A DNA stretch of 64,000 bases from contig NZ_JAGSOV010000015.1 of the NCBI RefSeq assembly GCF_023898865.1, positions 62,001 to 126,000 of the forward strand, in the 5' to 3' direction. A program made the translations under genes and the position numbers. This stretch comes from Pseudonocardia humida. Its GTDB lineage: Bacteria > Actinomycetota > Actinomycetes > Mycobacteriales > Pseudonocardiaceae. A model generated the notes under the pieces. It did no database searches. It was given only the letters and a program-made list of their open reading frames with translations, and was not told the origin of the DNA. Each line of letters begins with the position of its first letter. Within the stretch, counting starts at the first letter, position 1. Below are positions 46,570 through 55,066 of this stretch, one piece after another.

Positions 46570-49182
46570 TCAGGCTGGGGTGAGGGGGAGGAGGCGGGGG
46601 GCGGTGCCGGGGGCCGGCTCGACCCGCGACGGCTCGCCCCGGTAGGTGGTGGTGCGCTGGCGGACCGGGCGGCCCGCGGCGGTCGCGATCGCGGCCAGCT
46701 CGGCGACCGAGCGGGCCGAGCCGTTCTCCGAGCCGGCCATCCGGCTGATCGTCTCCTCCATCAGCGTGCCGCCCATGTCGTCGGCGCCGCCCCGCAGGAC
46801 CCGCGCCGCGAGGTCGTCGCCGAGCTTCACCCACGAGCACTGGATGTGGTCGATGCGCCCGTGCAGGGCCAGCCGGGCGAACGCGTGCACGGCCCGGTTG
46901 TCGCGCTCGGTGGGGCCCGGGCGGGCCAGGCCGGCCAGGTAGATCGGGGCGTGCTGGTGCACGAACGGCAGCGGCACGAACTCGGTGAGGCCGCCCGTCC
47001 GGTCCTGCAGGGCCGCGAGCGTGCGCAGGTGCCCGAGCCAGTGGCGGGGCTCGTCGACGTGGCCGTACATCATCGTCGAGGACGACGCGATGCCCAGCTC
47101 GTGCGCGGTGGTGACCACCTCGATCCACTGCGCGGCCGGCAGCTTGCCCTTGGTCAGCACCCAGCGGACCTCGTCGTCGAGGATCTCCGCGGCCGTTCCG
47201 GGGATGGAGCCCAGCCCGGCGTCGCGCAGCTCGGTGAGCCACTCCCGGACCGACACCCCGGCCTTGGCCGCGGCGCTGACGATCTCCATCGGGGAGAACG
47301 CGTGCACGTGCATGTCGGGCACGGCGGCCTTCACCGATCGGACCAGGTCGGCGTAGAAGGTGACCGGGAGCTGCGGGTCGATGCCGCCCTGCACGCAGAT
47401 CTCGGTGGCGCCGTCGGCGGCGGCCTCCACGGCCCGCGCGGTGACCTCGTCCAGCGACAGCCGGAAGGCGTCGGCGTCGCGCTCGCGCTGGGCGAACGCG
47501 CAGAACCGGCAGCCCACGTAGCAGACGTTCGAGAAGTTGATGTTGCGGTTGACCACGTAGGTGACGTCGTCGCCGACGACCTGGGCGCGCAGCGCGTCGG
47601 CCAGCCCGGTCAGCTCCTCCAGCGCCGGACCGTCGGCCAGGATCAGCGCCATCGCGGCGGTGTGGTTGGCCGGGTCGAGCAGCGCGGCCGGGTCCGACCC
47701 GGCGAGCCGCAGCCCGGCCCGGACGTCGGCGTCGAGGCGCTCGGGGGCGGCCTGGCGGGTGGCGGCCAGCTCGTCGCGCAGGGCGTCCCAGTCGCCGTAG
47801 ACGGAGTCGAAGTCGCCGCGGCGGTCGTCGGTGCGGCCCTCGTCGTCGATGGCGGTGTGCAGGTCGGTGCGCCCGCTGGAGGCGAAGCCGCCGTCGGGCT
47901 CCTGCCACGGCCGGCCGACGACCTCGGCGCCCTCGTCGGCCAGCCCGGTCGCGGCCTCGGCCAGCGCGGCCACGTGGGCGTGCAGCCGGGTGTCGATCCA
48001 CGGCGAGCCGGCCCGCACGTACTTCGGGTAGGCCGTCAGCCGCTCGCGCAGGGTGAACCCGGCCGCGGCCGAGCGGGTGGCCAGCTCGTCGATGGCCGGC
48101 CACGGGCGCTCGGGGTTGACGTGGTCGGCGGTGACCGGGGAGACCCCGCCCCAGTCGTCGATGCCGGCCCGCAGCATCAGCGCGAACTCCTCACCCACCA
48201 GGTTCGGCGGGGCCTGCAGGCGCATCCCCGGCCCCAGCACCAACCGGGCGACGGCGATGGTGGCGGCCAGCTCGACCAGCGACGCGTCGGGCTCGTTGCG
48301 CATCGCGGTGTCCGGCTTGGCCCGGAAGTTCTGCACGATGACTTCCTGGATGTGCCCGTGCGCGCGGGCGGCCGAGCGGATCGCGAACAGCGAGTCGGCC
48401 CGCTCGGTGCGGGTCTCGCCGATGCCGATCAGGATGCCGGTCGTGAAGGGCACGCCCACCCGGCCGGCGTCGGTCAGCGTGCGCAGCCGGACCGCGGGGT
48501 CCTTGTCGGGGCTGCCGTAGTGCGGCCCGCCCGGCTGGCTCCACAGCCGCCCGGCCGTGGTCTCCAGCATCATGCCCATGCTCGGCGCGACCGGCTTGAG
48601 CCTGGTCAGCTCGGCCCAGCTCAGCACCCCCGGGTTGAGGTGCGGCAGCAACCCGGTCTCCTCCAGCACCGCGATCGCGCACGCGCGCACGTAGTCGAGG
48701 GTGGAGTCGTAGCCGCGCTCGTCGAGCCACTGCCGGGCCGCGGGCCAGCGGTCCTCCGGCCGGTCGCCGAGGGTGAACAGCGCTTCCTTGCAGCCCTGCG
48801 CCGCTCCGGCCCTGGCGATCTCCAGCACCTCGTCGCGCTCCAGGAACGCGGCAGGCAGCCGGTGCGGGACCGTCGCGAACGTGCAGTAGTGGCAGCGGTC
48901 GCGGCAGAGCCGGGTGAGCGGGATGAAGACCTTGCGGGAGTAGGTCACCACCCCGGGGCGACCTTCGGCGACCAGCCCGGCGTCGCGCACGCGGGAGGCG
49001 ATCGCCAGCAGCTCGTCGAGGTGCTCGCCGCGCGCGCCGATCAGGACCGCGGCCTCGGTGACGTCGAGGGCGGCGCCGTCGCGCGCTCGGCGCAGCGCCC
49101 GGCGCAGCGCGGTGGGGGTCGGGGCCGGGTCGGCCGGAACGGTGTCGGACTGCGGAACCACGGGCGGCGGCAGGTCGACCAT
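46570..49182 (-). CDS. fbiC: FO synthase (fused CofG/CofH), F420 biosynthesis
   Basis: 870-aa bifunctional radical SAM enzyme that makes the 5-deazaflavin FO, the precursor of cofactor F420, from tyrosine and 5-amino-6-ribitylaminouracil. CofG half: CRDRCHYC with cysteines 93, 97 and 100. CofH half: [10 protein letters not shown] near residue 555. Both clusters are intact and the length is normal, so the enzyme looks functional. TACTGT lies 7 nt before the ATG. No other fbi gene is in the window. Confidence 0.96.
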   Translation of the reverse strand: MVDLPPPVVPQSDTVPADPAPTPTALRRALRRARDGAALDVTEAAVLIGARGEHLDELLAIASRVRDAGLVAEGRPGVVTYSRKVFIPLTRLCRDRCHYCTFATVPHRLPAAFLERDEVLEIARAGAAQGCKEALFTLGDRPEDRWPAARQWLDERGYDSTLDYVRACAIAVLEETGLLPHLNPGVLSWAELTRLKPVAPSMGMMLETTAGRLWSQPGGPHYGSPDKDPAVRLRTLTDAGRVGVPFTTGILIGIGETRTERADSLFAIRSAARAHGHIQEVIVQNFRAKPDTAMRNEPDASLVELAATIAVARLVLGPGMRLQAPPNLVGEEFALMLRAGIDDWGGVSPVTADHVNPERPWPAIDELATRSAAAGFTLRERLTAYPKYVRAGSPWIDTRLHAHVAALAEAATGLADEGAEVVGRPWQEPDGGFASSGRTDLHTAIDDEGRTDDRRGDFDSVYGDWDALRDELAATRQAAPERLDADVRAGLRLAGSDPAALLDPANHTAAMALILADGPALEELTGLADALRAQVVGDDVTYVVNRNINFSNVCYVGCRFCAFAQRERDADAFRLSLDEVTARAVEAAADGATEICVQGGIDPQLPVTFYADLVRSVKAAVPDMHVHAFSPMEIVSAAAKAGVSVREWLTELRDAGLGSIPGTAAEILDDEVRWVLTKGKLPAAQWIEVVTTAHELGIASSSTMMYGHVDEPRHWLGHLRTLAALQDRTGGLTEFVPLPFVHQHAPIYLAGLARPGPTERDNRAVHAFARLALHGRIDHIQCSWVKLGDDLAARVLRGGADDMGGTLMEETISRMAGSENGSARSVAELAAIATAAGRPVRQRTTTYRGEPSRVEPAPGTAPRLLPLTPA

Positions 49183-49189
49183 GACCCGA

Positions 49190-49195
49190 ACAGTA
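49190..49195 (-). promoter_or_regulatory. Candidate -10 hexamer of a leaderless fbiC transcript
   Basis: TACTGT on the minus strand ends 7 nt before the fbiC ATG. Confidence 0.4.
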
Positions 49196-49294
49196 GGTCG
49201 CCACGACAGCCCCGGTCGACTCCCCCGGCGTGGGCACGATCACGACCGCGGGGCGCCCGCGACCGGAATAAACGCAGGTCCACGCGCAGCGCGC

Positions 49295-49984
49295 TCACCG
49301 CGGCACCGGAACCACCAGACCGCTCTCGTACGCGGTGATCACCAGCTGCGCCCGGTCCCGCGCGCCCAGCTTGCCGAGCAGGCGCCCGATGTGGGTCTTC
49401 ACGGTGCCTATCGTCACGTGCAGGTGCTGGGCGATCTCGGTGTTGGACAGCCCGCGGGCGATCAGGACCAGCACCTCGCGCTCCCGCTCGGTGACCGGCC
49501 CCAGCTCGGGCGGGGCGGCGGAGGCGGGCGGGGCATGCCCGGCGAACGCGGCGATCAGCCGCCGGGTGACCCGGGGCGCCAGCAGCGCCTCGCCCGCGGC
49601 GACCACCCGGATGCCGGCCAGCAGCTCGGCGGCCGTGGCGTCCTTGACCAGGAACCCGCTGGCCCCGGCGCGCAGGGCCGCGTAGACGTAGTCGTCGAGG
49701 TCGAACGTGGTCAGGATGAGCACGCGCACGGCCGCGGTCTCCGGCTCCGCGCAGATCCGCCGGGTCGCCTCGATGCCGTCCATCTCCGGCATCCGGACGT
49801 CCATCAGCACCACGTCGGGCCGGTGCAGGCGGGCCAGCCGCACCGCCTCGGCGCCGGTGCCGGCCTCGCCGACCGGGGCGAAGCCCGGCGACGCCTCCAG
49901 CAGGGCCCGGAAGCTCTCCCGCAGGAGGGGGTGGTCGTCGACGAGGAGCACCCCGATGTCCGCGGGTGACGGCGGCCCGGTCAT
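49295..49984 (-). CDS. NarL/LuxR-type response regulator
   Basis: 229-aa response regulator. The receiver has the DD pair at 16-17, phospho-acceptor D62 (VVLMDVRMPEMDG), and lysine near 113 (FLVKDAT). The LuxR HTH spans about 160-222 (VTEREREVLVLIARGLSNTE, then IAQHLHVTIGTVKTHIGRLL). The ATG overlaps the histidine kinase stop (ATGA). The nearby divergent ABC exporter is the probable target; an inverted repeat lies in between at 51225-51271. Confidence 0.94.
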   Translation of the reverse strand: MTGPPSPADIGVLLVDDHPLLRESFRALLEASPGFAPVGEAGTGAEAVRLARLHRPDVVLMDVRMPEMDGIEATRRICAEPETAAVRVLILTTFDLDDYVYAALRAGASGFLVKDATAAELLAGIRVVAAGEALLAPRVTRRLIAAFAGHAPPASAAPPELGPVTEREREVLVLIARGLSNTEIAQHLHVTIGTVKTHIGRLLGKLGARDRAQLVITAYESGLVVPVPR

Positions 49985-51192
49985 GCCGTCTGCTCCGCCG
50001 CGGCGTAGGGGATCTCGGCGACCACCTGGAACCCGCCCCCGGGACGGGGGCCAGCGTCCAGGGTGCCGCCGTACATCGCCACGCGCTCGCGCATGCCGAT
50101 GAGGCCCTGCCCGGCGGGCCGCCGGCCGGACGTGCGCTGCGCGTGGCCGTCGTCCAGGACGTCGATGCGCACGCTGCCCCCGGCGGCGCCCACCACGACG
50201 CGGCAGTGGCCGGCGTCGGCGTGCTTCACCACGTTGGTGAGGGCCTCCTGGACGATGCGGAAGACGGTGAGGTCGACGGCTTCGGGCAGGTCGTCGGCAC
50301 CGTCGAGGCGCAGATCGATCCGCAGGCCGGTGGAGCGCAGCCGGTCGGCGAGGTCGGGCAGGTCGGCGGAGCCGGGAGCCGGGACGAACTCGGCGGCCGG
50401 TCCCGGTCCGGGATCGGTGTCCGGCCGGAGGACGCCGAGCAGCCTGCGGATCTCGGTGAGCGCGGCCCGGCTGGTCCGCTCGATGGTCACGAGGGCGGCT
50501 CGGGTCTCGGCGGGCCGCTCGTCGGCGATGTGGTTGGCCACGGTGGCCTTCACCGCGATCAGGCTCATGCTGTGCCCGACGATGTCGTGCAGCTCCCGGG
50601 CGATCCGCAGCCGCTCGGCGGCCACCGCGTCCTGGGCGAGCCGCTGGGCGGCCTCGGCCCGGACCGCCCGCCGCCACCGGACCGTCCAGCCCACGGCCCA
50701 GGCGGCGGTGACCATCACGGTGACCACGCCGAGCTCGACCTGCCACCACAGCGGCACCTCGCTGGCGGACGTGTCGGCCGCGCCGATCCGGGCCCGGTCG
50801 TAGAGCCACGGGATGGTGACCGACGGCGCGACCAGTGCGCCGACCAGGGCCGCGCCGGCGGCGACGCGGCCGGACGCGGAGGCCACGGTGTAGAGCGCCA
50901 GCGCGACGGGCGCGTACGTCATCGAGATGGCCCCGAGCCCCACGGCGCCGACCGCGGTGGCCACCGCCGCGGCCCCCGCGACCCAGGCGAGCACCGCCAC
51001 GGGCCACCGCCTGCGGACCGCCAGCGGGAGTCCCACCGCCGCGCCCGCCACCCACGCCACCCACGCCGGACCGGCGAAAGCCGGACCGGGCGGGTCGAGC
51101 GGGGTGGAGGCGGCCAGGACGGCCAGCGCGACGGCGACCGCGGTGTCCACGGCGGCCGCGCGCAGGTCGGATCCGGAGGGCCGGGAAGGCAT
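49981..51192 (-). CDS. Sensor histidine kinase (HPK7/NarX-like type)
   Basis: 403-aa kinase with four to five N-terminal membrane helices (residues about 10-175) and very short outer loops, typical of membrane-stress or drug sensors. The phospho-His is H202 in RIARELHDIVGHSMSLIAV. The ATPase domain has IVQEALTNVVKHADA (N box) and QGLIGMRERVAMYGG (G box). ATG 51192. It is cotranscribed with the response regulator and divergent from an ABC exporter. Confidence 0.93.
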   Translation of the reverse strand: MPSRPSGSDLRAAAVDTAVAVALAVLAASTPLDPPGPAFAGPAWVAWVAGAAVGLPLAVRRRWPVAVLAWVAGAAAVATAVGAVGLGAISMTYAPVALALYTVASASGRVAAGAALVGALVAPSVTIPWLYDRARIGAADTSASEVPLWWQVELGVVTVMVTAAWAVGWTVRWRRAVRAEAAQRLAQDAVAAERLRIARELHDIVGHSMSLIAVKATVANHIADERPAETRAALVTIERTSRAALTEIRRLLGVLRPDTDPGPGPAAEFVPAPGSADLPDLADRLRSTGLRIDLRLDGADDLPEAVDLTVFRIVQEALTNVVKHADAGHCRVVVGAAGGSVRIDVLDDGHAQRTSGRRPAGQGLIGMRERVAMYGGTLDAGPRPGGGFQVVAEIPYAAAEQTA

Positions 51193-51224
51193 GCGATCAC
51201 GCTAGACGGGGTCGCCCTCCCGGC

Positions 51225-51271
51225 GCGTCTGACCGTGGTAGGACATGCGATCTCCGACCCTGGTCAGACGC
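51225..51271. promoter_or_regulatory. Inverted-repeat operator candidate between kinase and ABC genes
   Basis: GCGTCTGACC (51225-51234) and GGTCAGACGC (51262-51271) are exact inverted copies 37 bp apart centre to centre. They lie in the 111-bp region shared by the two divergent units. Confidence 0.6.
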
Positions 51272-51303
51272 GGCGGAGCCCCGGCGTCGGCGACGATTCC
51301 CCG

Positions 51304-52221
51304 GTGATCTCAGTGCGGGAGCTGACCAAGCGGTACGGGCCGACGGCGGCCGTCGACCGGCTGTCCTTCGACGTCCGTCCGGGAGTGGTGACCGGGTTCC
51401 TCGGCCCCAACGGGGCGGGCAAGTCCACCACGCTGCGCATCATCCTGGGCCTGCACCGCCCGACGTCCGGCGAAGCGCTGATCGGCGGGCGCCGGTACGA
51501 GCGGATCCGCCGCCCGCTGCACGAGGTGGGCGCCGTGCTCGACGCCGACACCGCCCACCCCGGCCGCACCGCCTTCCACCACCTCGCCTGCCTGGCCCGC
51601 AGCAACGGCATCGGCGGGTCCCGGGTGGCGGCGGTGCTGGAGCGGGTCGGCCTGGCCGACGTGGCGCACAAGCGCGTCGGCGGGTTCTCGCTCGGCATGC
51701 GCCAGCGCCTCGGGATCGCCGCGGCGCTGCTCGGCGACCCGGCCGTGGTCCTGCTCGACGAGCCGGTCAACGGGCTGGACGCGGCCGGCATCCGGTGGAT
51801 CCGCTCCACGCTGCGGTCCCTGGCCGCGGAGGGCCGCACCGTCCTGCTGTCCAGCCACCTGATGAGCGAGATGGCGCTCACCGTCGACCACGTGCTGATC
51901 ATCGGCCGGGGCCGGCTGCTCGCCGAGACCTCGATGGAGCAGGTGCGCGCCCGGTCCGGGCGCGACGTGCTCGTGCGGTCGCCGCGGGCGGCCGACCTCG
52001 CCGTCGTCCTGACCGGACTCGGCGCCTCGGTCACGGCCGACGGCGACGGCGGGCTCGTGGCGGTGGGCGTGGACGCACCCACCATCGGCGACGCCGCGGC
52101 GGCGGCCTCGATCCCCCTGCACGGGCTGACGCCGCGCAGCGCCACGCTCGAGGAGGTCTACCTGGAGATGACCGGCGACGCGGCCGAGTACCGGGCCGTC
52201 GCGGAGAGGACGACACGATGA
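51304..52221 (+). CDS. ABC exporter ATP-binding protein
   Basis: 305-aa ATPase of the CcmA/DrrA-like class: Walker A GPNGAGKSTT, signature FSLGMRQRLGIA, Walker B AVVLLDEPVNGLDAAG, H-loop SSHLMSEM, and a C-terminal regulatory extension ending LEEVYLEMTG. The GTG at 51304 gives VISVRELTKRYG. It overlaps the permease gene by 4 nt (ATGA). Relatives export peptides (bacitracin, lantibiotics) or act in ABC-2 transporters controlled by an adjacent two-component system. Confidence 0.93.
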   Translation: MISVRELTKRYGPTAAVDRLSFDVRPGVVTGFLGPNGAGKSTTLRIILGLHRPTSGEALIGGRRYERIRRPLHEVGAVLDADTAHPGRTAFHHLACLARSNGIGGSRVAAVLERVGLADVAHKRVGGFSLGMRQRLGIAAALLGDPAVVLLDEPVNGLDAAGIRWIRSTLRSLAAEGRTVLLSSHLMSEMALTVDHVLIIGRGRLLAETSMEQVRARSGRDVLVRSPRAADLAVVLTGLGASVTADGDGGLVAVGVDAPTIGDAAAAASIPLHGLTPRSATLEEVYLEMTGDAAEYRAVAERTTR

Positions 52222-53048
52222 CGACCACCACGATCGTCGACGACACCGCGGCCCCGACCGCCCCGCGCCCGCCCGCCTTCCGGGACGCGGTGGCCGCCGA
52301 GTGGATGAAGCTGCGGACCGTCCGGACGACCTACGCGCTCCTGGCCGGCGCCGCGGCGGCGACGCTGCTCGGGCTGACCGTCCTGGCCCTCCTGGTCCAG
52401 GACTACGACCGGGCGGCACCGGCGGAGCGGGCGGCCTTCGAGGCGGCCGACCCGACGGTGGCGGTCATGCCGTTCGTCGGCTTCCTGATCGGGTCGATCG
52501 GCGCCATGGTGATCACGAGCGAGTACACCACCGGGTCCATCGGCCCGGGCCTGCTGGCCGTCCCGCAGCGGGGCCTCCTGCTCGGTGCGAAGGCGACGGT
52601 GGCCGCCACGGTGGGCGCCATCGGTGGGTTGCTGTTCGCGCTGCTGTCCTGTGTGGGGACCATCGTGCTGCTGGGTGACCGCCCCGCGCCGCTCAACCCC
52701 TGGCCGACCTGGACCGACGCGGTGCCGACGGTGGTCGGCGCGGCGCTCGTCGTGCTGACCACCAGCGCCGTGGCGCTGGGGCTGGGGGCAGTGCTGCGCT
52801 CGACCGCGGCGACGCTGGTGACCCTGGGCGGTCTCGGCCTGGTCGTGCCGATGTTCGCGCACGCCCTGCCGACGACGCTGCACCTGCTCCTCGCGTCGAT
52901 CCTCATCCCGAACCTGGCACCGCAGCTCGCGGGCGCCGACCACCCGTACCTGCTCTCACCCGTCGGCGCGGCCGCCGCCGCGGTCGTGTGGGTGGTCGCC
53001 GCGCTCGCCGCCGGGGCGTTCGCCCTCGACCGCCGCGATGCGGGGTGA
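52218..53048 (+). CDS. ABC-2 type exporter permease
   Basis: 276-aa membrane subunit with about six helices: YALLAGAAAATLLGLTVLALL, VMPFVGFLIGSIGAMVITSEYTTG, AATVGAIGGLLFALLSCVG, AALVVLTTSAVALGLGAVL, TLVTLGGLGLVVPMFAHAL and AAAAVVWVVAALAAGAFAL. The sequence EWMKLRTVRTTY before helix one and the EYTTGSI turn are typical of ABC-2 permeases. It forms the exporter with the preceding ATPase. Confidence 0.9.
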   Translation: MTTTTIVDDTAAPTAPRPPAFRDAVAAEWMKLRTVRTTYALLAGAAAATLLGLTVLALLVQDYDRAAPAERAAFEAADPTVAVMPFVGFLIGSIGAMVITSEYTTGSIGPGLLAVPQRGLLLGAKATVAATVGAIGGLLFALLSCVGTIVLLGDRPAPLNPWPTWTDAVPTVVGAALVVLTTSAVALGLGAVLRSTAATLVTLGGLGLVVPMFAHALPTTLHLLLASILIPNLAPQLAGADHPYLLSPVGAAAAAVVWVVAALAAGAFALDRRDAG

Positions 53049-53064
53049 CCCGGTGTGCCGAGCG

Positions 53065-53649
53065 CTACCTGCGGACGCGGTACCGCAGGTGGGTGACGCC
53101 CCGGTCCTCGAGCACCTCCGGGTCGGACAGCCGCACCGGCCCGCGGGTGCCGGCCAGCCACGGGATCCCGGCGCCGAGGATCACCGGCACCAGGCTGACC
53201 TGGATGATGTCCAGCAGACCGGCGTCGAGGCAGCCGCGGGTCACGGTGGCGCCCGCGATGGCGACGTCCCGGTCGCCGGCCAGCTCGCGCGCCCTCGCGA
53301 CGGCGGCCTCCACCGAGGTCTCGAAGTGGATCGGCACGCCGCCGCGCGGCCAGTCCGACGGCGGGCGGTGGGTCAGCACGACCATCGGCACCTCGCCGCC
53401 GGGGTGGCCGTCCCAGCCGTTGGTGATGTCGTAGAGCCTGCGGCCGACCACCGTCGCGCCGGCACCGGCCACCTCGCCGGTCAGCAGGTCGGCCGTGGTC
53501 TGGGAGACGCGCAGCTCGGGGAAGCCCTCGCTCAGCTTCACCGGCACGTCGCCGCTGCCGTAGAAGCCGAACAGGTCGTCGCAGCCGTCGTCGGGGTCGG
53601 CGATGAAACCGTCCAGCGACATCGCCAGGTGTGCAGCCACTTCACCCAT
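53065..53649 (-). CDS. Dihydrofolate-reductase-like (RibD C-domain) protein
   Basis: 194-aa protein with the fold of RibD C-terminal/dihydrofolate reductases: HLAMSLDGFIADPD at the N-terminus, a GATVVGRRLYDIT NADPH region, DVAIAGATVTRGCLDAGLLD, and IQVSLVPVILGAGIPWLAG. These stand-alone proteins are probably NADPH-dependent reductases with unknown substrates. GTGGAGGTG lies before the ATG. It is convergent with the ABC permease and divergent in nothing else; 117 bp separate it from the radical SAM gene. Confidence 0.87.
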   Translation of the reverse strand: MGEVAAHLAMSLDGFIADPDDGCDDLFGFYGSGDVPVKLSEGFPELRVSQTTADLLTGEVAGAGATVVGRRLYDITNGWDGHPGGEVPMVVLTHRPPSDWPRGGVPIHFETSVEAAVARARELAGDRDVAIAGATVTRGCLDAGLLDIIQVSLVPVILGAGIPWLAGTRGPVRLSDPEVLEDRGVTHLRYRVRR

Positions 53650-53766
53650 CGGGCACCTCCACGGGTCCTCGGATCCTCTGGGAGGAAGGACCGGCCCGAC
53701 GGCGCCGAGTCATCGGTCGCGGTGCCCGCGGGATCCCGCGAGCCGGGTGGCGACCGGCCGGGGCCG

Positions 53767-54939
53767 CTACGTCCAGTAGAGGATCCGGCAGGAGGGCAGG
53801 CGCTCGGCGATCCGCGCCTCGAACCAGGAGCGCAGCTCGGACATCGTCTCCGCGGGGTAGACGAACTTCACCGAGCCGAACTTGCCGTGCTTGCGGCTGC
53901 GCGCCTGCTCCTCCATCTCCAGCCCGGTGCGCGGGTACCAGCCCAGCAGCACCTCCTTGCTGCCCGGGGTGAACCGGTGTGTGATCAGCTCCGCGGTCAG
54001 GTCGAGGTCGGGCACGCCCTGCACCGCCGCGGCGACCCCGTCCAGCAGCTCGCCGTAGCGGTCGCGCCAGTCCGGCACCGTCATGATCGGCGCGATCGTC
54101 AGCCCGACCGGGTAGCCGTCCAGGGCCAGCGTGCGCAGGGCCGCGAGCCGATCGGGCAGGCGGTCGGTGCCGCCCTCGAACCGGCCGGTCACCGGGAGGC
54201 AGTTGACGCTGAACCGCACCCGCGTGCGCCCGGCGTGCGGCAACCCGACGAACGACCCCACATCGGCGAACTTCGTCGTCCAGCGCAGCTGCACCGGCGC
54301 CTCCCACGCGCCGAAGTGCTCCACCGCCCGGCGCCAGCTCCCGGTGAGGTGCTCCAGGGCGAGCGGATCGGTGTAGCAGGACGCCTCGAACGTGGTGCCC
54401 TCGTCCTGGCGGGCCGCGCGCCGGCTGGTGATCGTGCCGCGGCCCTCGTAGGCGCTCAGGTTGTCGAGGATGTCGTCCAGGTCCGCGTAGACCCGGGTCA
54501 CCGGCGGCCCGGACAGCGACCCGGCCAGGTAGCAGTACTGGCAGTGCGCGGGGCAGCCCTCGGCCAGGTCGACCCGCCAGTCCGCGCTGGGCGCGATCGG
54601 CTGCAGCTTCCGCCGCGCCGGCGGGCTCACCACGATCGCCATTGTGGCCTTCGCCCGGGCGTACGTCTCCCGGTCGGTCTCGCCCCGCACACCGGTCAGC
54701 CGGTTGCCGCGCAGCCGCTCCACCTCCAGGCCGAGGTCCTCGAGGCGCGCCATGATGCGCCGTCCGTGCGGCTGGTCGTAGGCGGCGGGGGTGGCGACGA
54801 CCCGCGTCGGCGTCCAGCGCCGCCCCGGCCGGGCCGGTGGGGTCACCTCGCTCAGGTCGTGCGTGCGGACGGCTTCCCCGCTGGCGCTGTGCGGCGCGGC
54901 CGGCGTCCGCGGCGCGAGCGGCTCTCCGAGGTCGATCAT
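53767..54939 (-). CDS. Spore photoproduct lyase family radical SAM protein
   Basis: 390-aa protein resembling spore photoproduct lyase (SplB), which uses radical SAM chemistry to reverse the 5-thyminyl-5,6-dihydrothymine lesion. Motifs: cluster cysteines 129-133-136 in EGCPAHCQYCYL, a TRVYADLDDILDNL segment, and C188 in EASCYTDPLALEHL, where the SplB hydrogen-donor cysteine sits. The C-terminus KHGKFGSVKFVYPAETM and CRILYW end also match. ATG 54939 leaves a 30-residue Pro-rich tail before the conserved part. Whether it repairs DNA in a non-endospore actinobacterium is unknown. Confidence 0.82.
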   Translation of the reverse strand: MIDLGEPLAPRTPAAPHSASGEAVRTHDLSEVTPPARPGRRWTPTRVVATPAAYDQPHGRRIMARLEDLGLEVERLRGNRLTGVRGETDRETYARAKATMAIVVSPPARRKLQPIAPSADWRVDLAEGCPAHCQYCYLAGSLSGPPVTRVYADLDDILDNLSAYEGRGTITSRRAARQDEGTTFEASCYTDPLALEHLTGSWRRAVEHFGAWEAPVQLRWTTKFADVGSFVGLPHAGRTRVRFSVNCLPVTGRFEGGTDRLPDRLAALRTLALDGYPVGLTIAPIMTVPDWRDRYGELLDGVAAAVQGVPDLDLTAELITHRFTPGSKEVLLGWYPRTGLEMEEQARSRKHGKFGSVKFVYPAETMSELRSWFEARIAERLPSCRILYWT

Positions 54940-55066
54940 TCGCGGCGGGTACCCCGGCCTGCGCGGATCGCACCGGCGGTGACCCCCGGCCGTTCCCCCG
55001 CCACCCTTCCGGGTGAGCGGGCGTCGGCCGCCGACATACTGCCTCTCCATCGAGTCGGGGGGCGGG

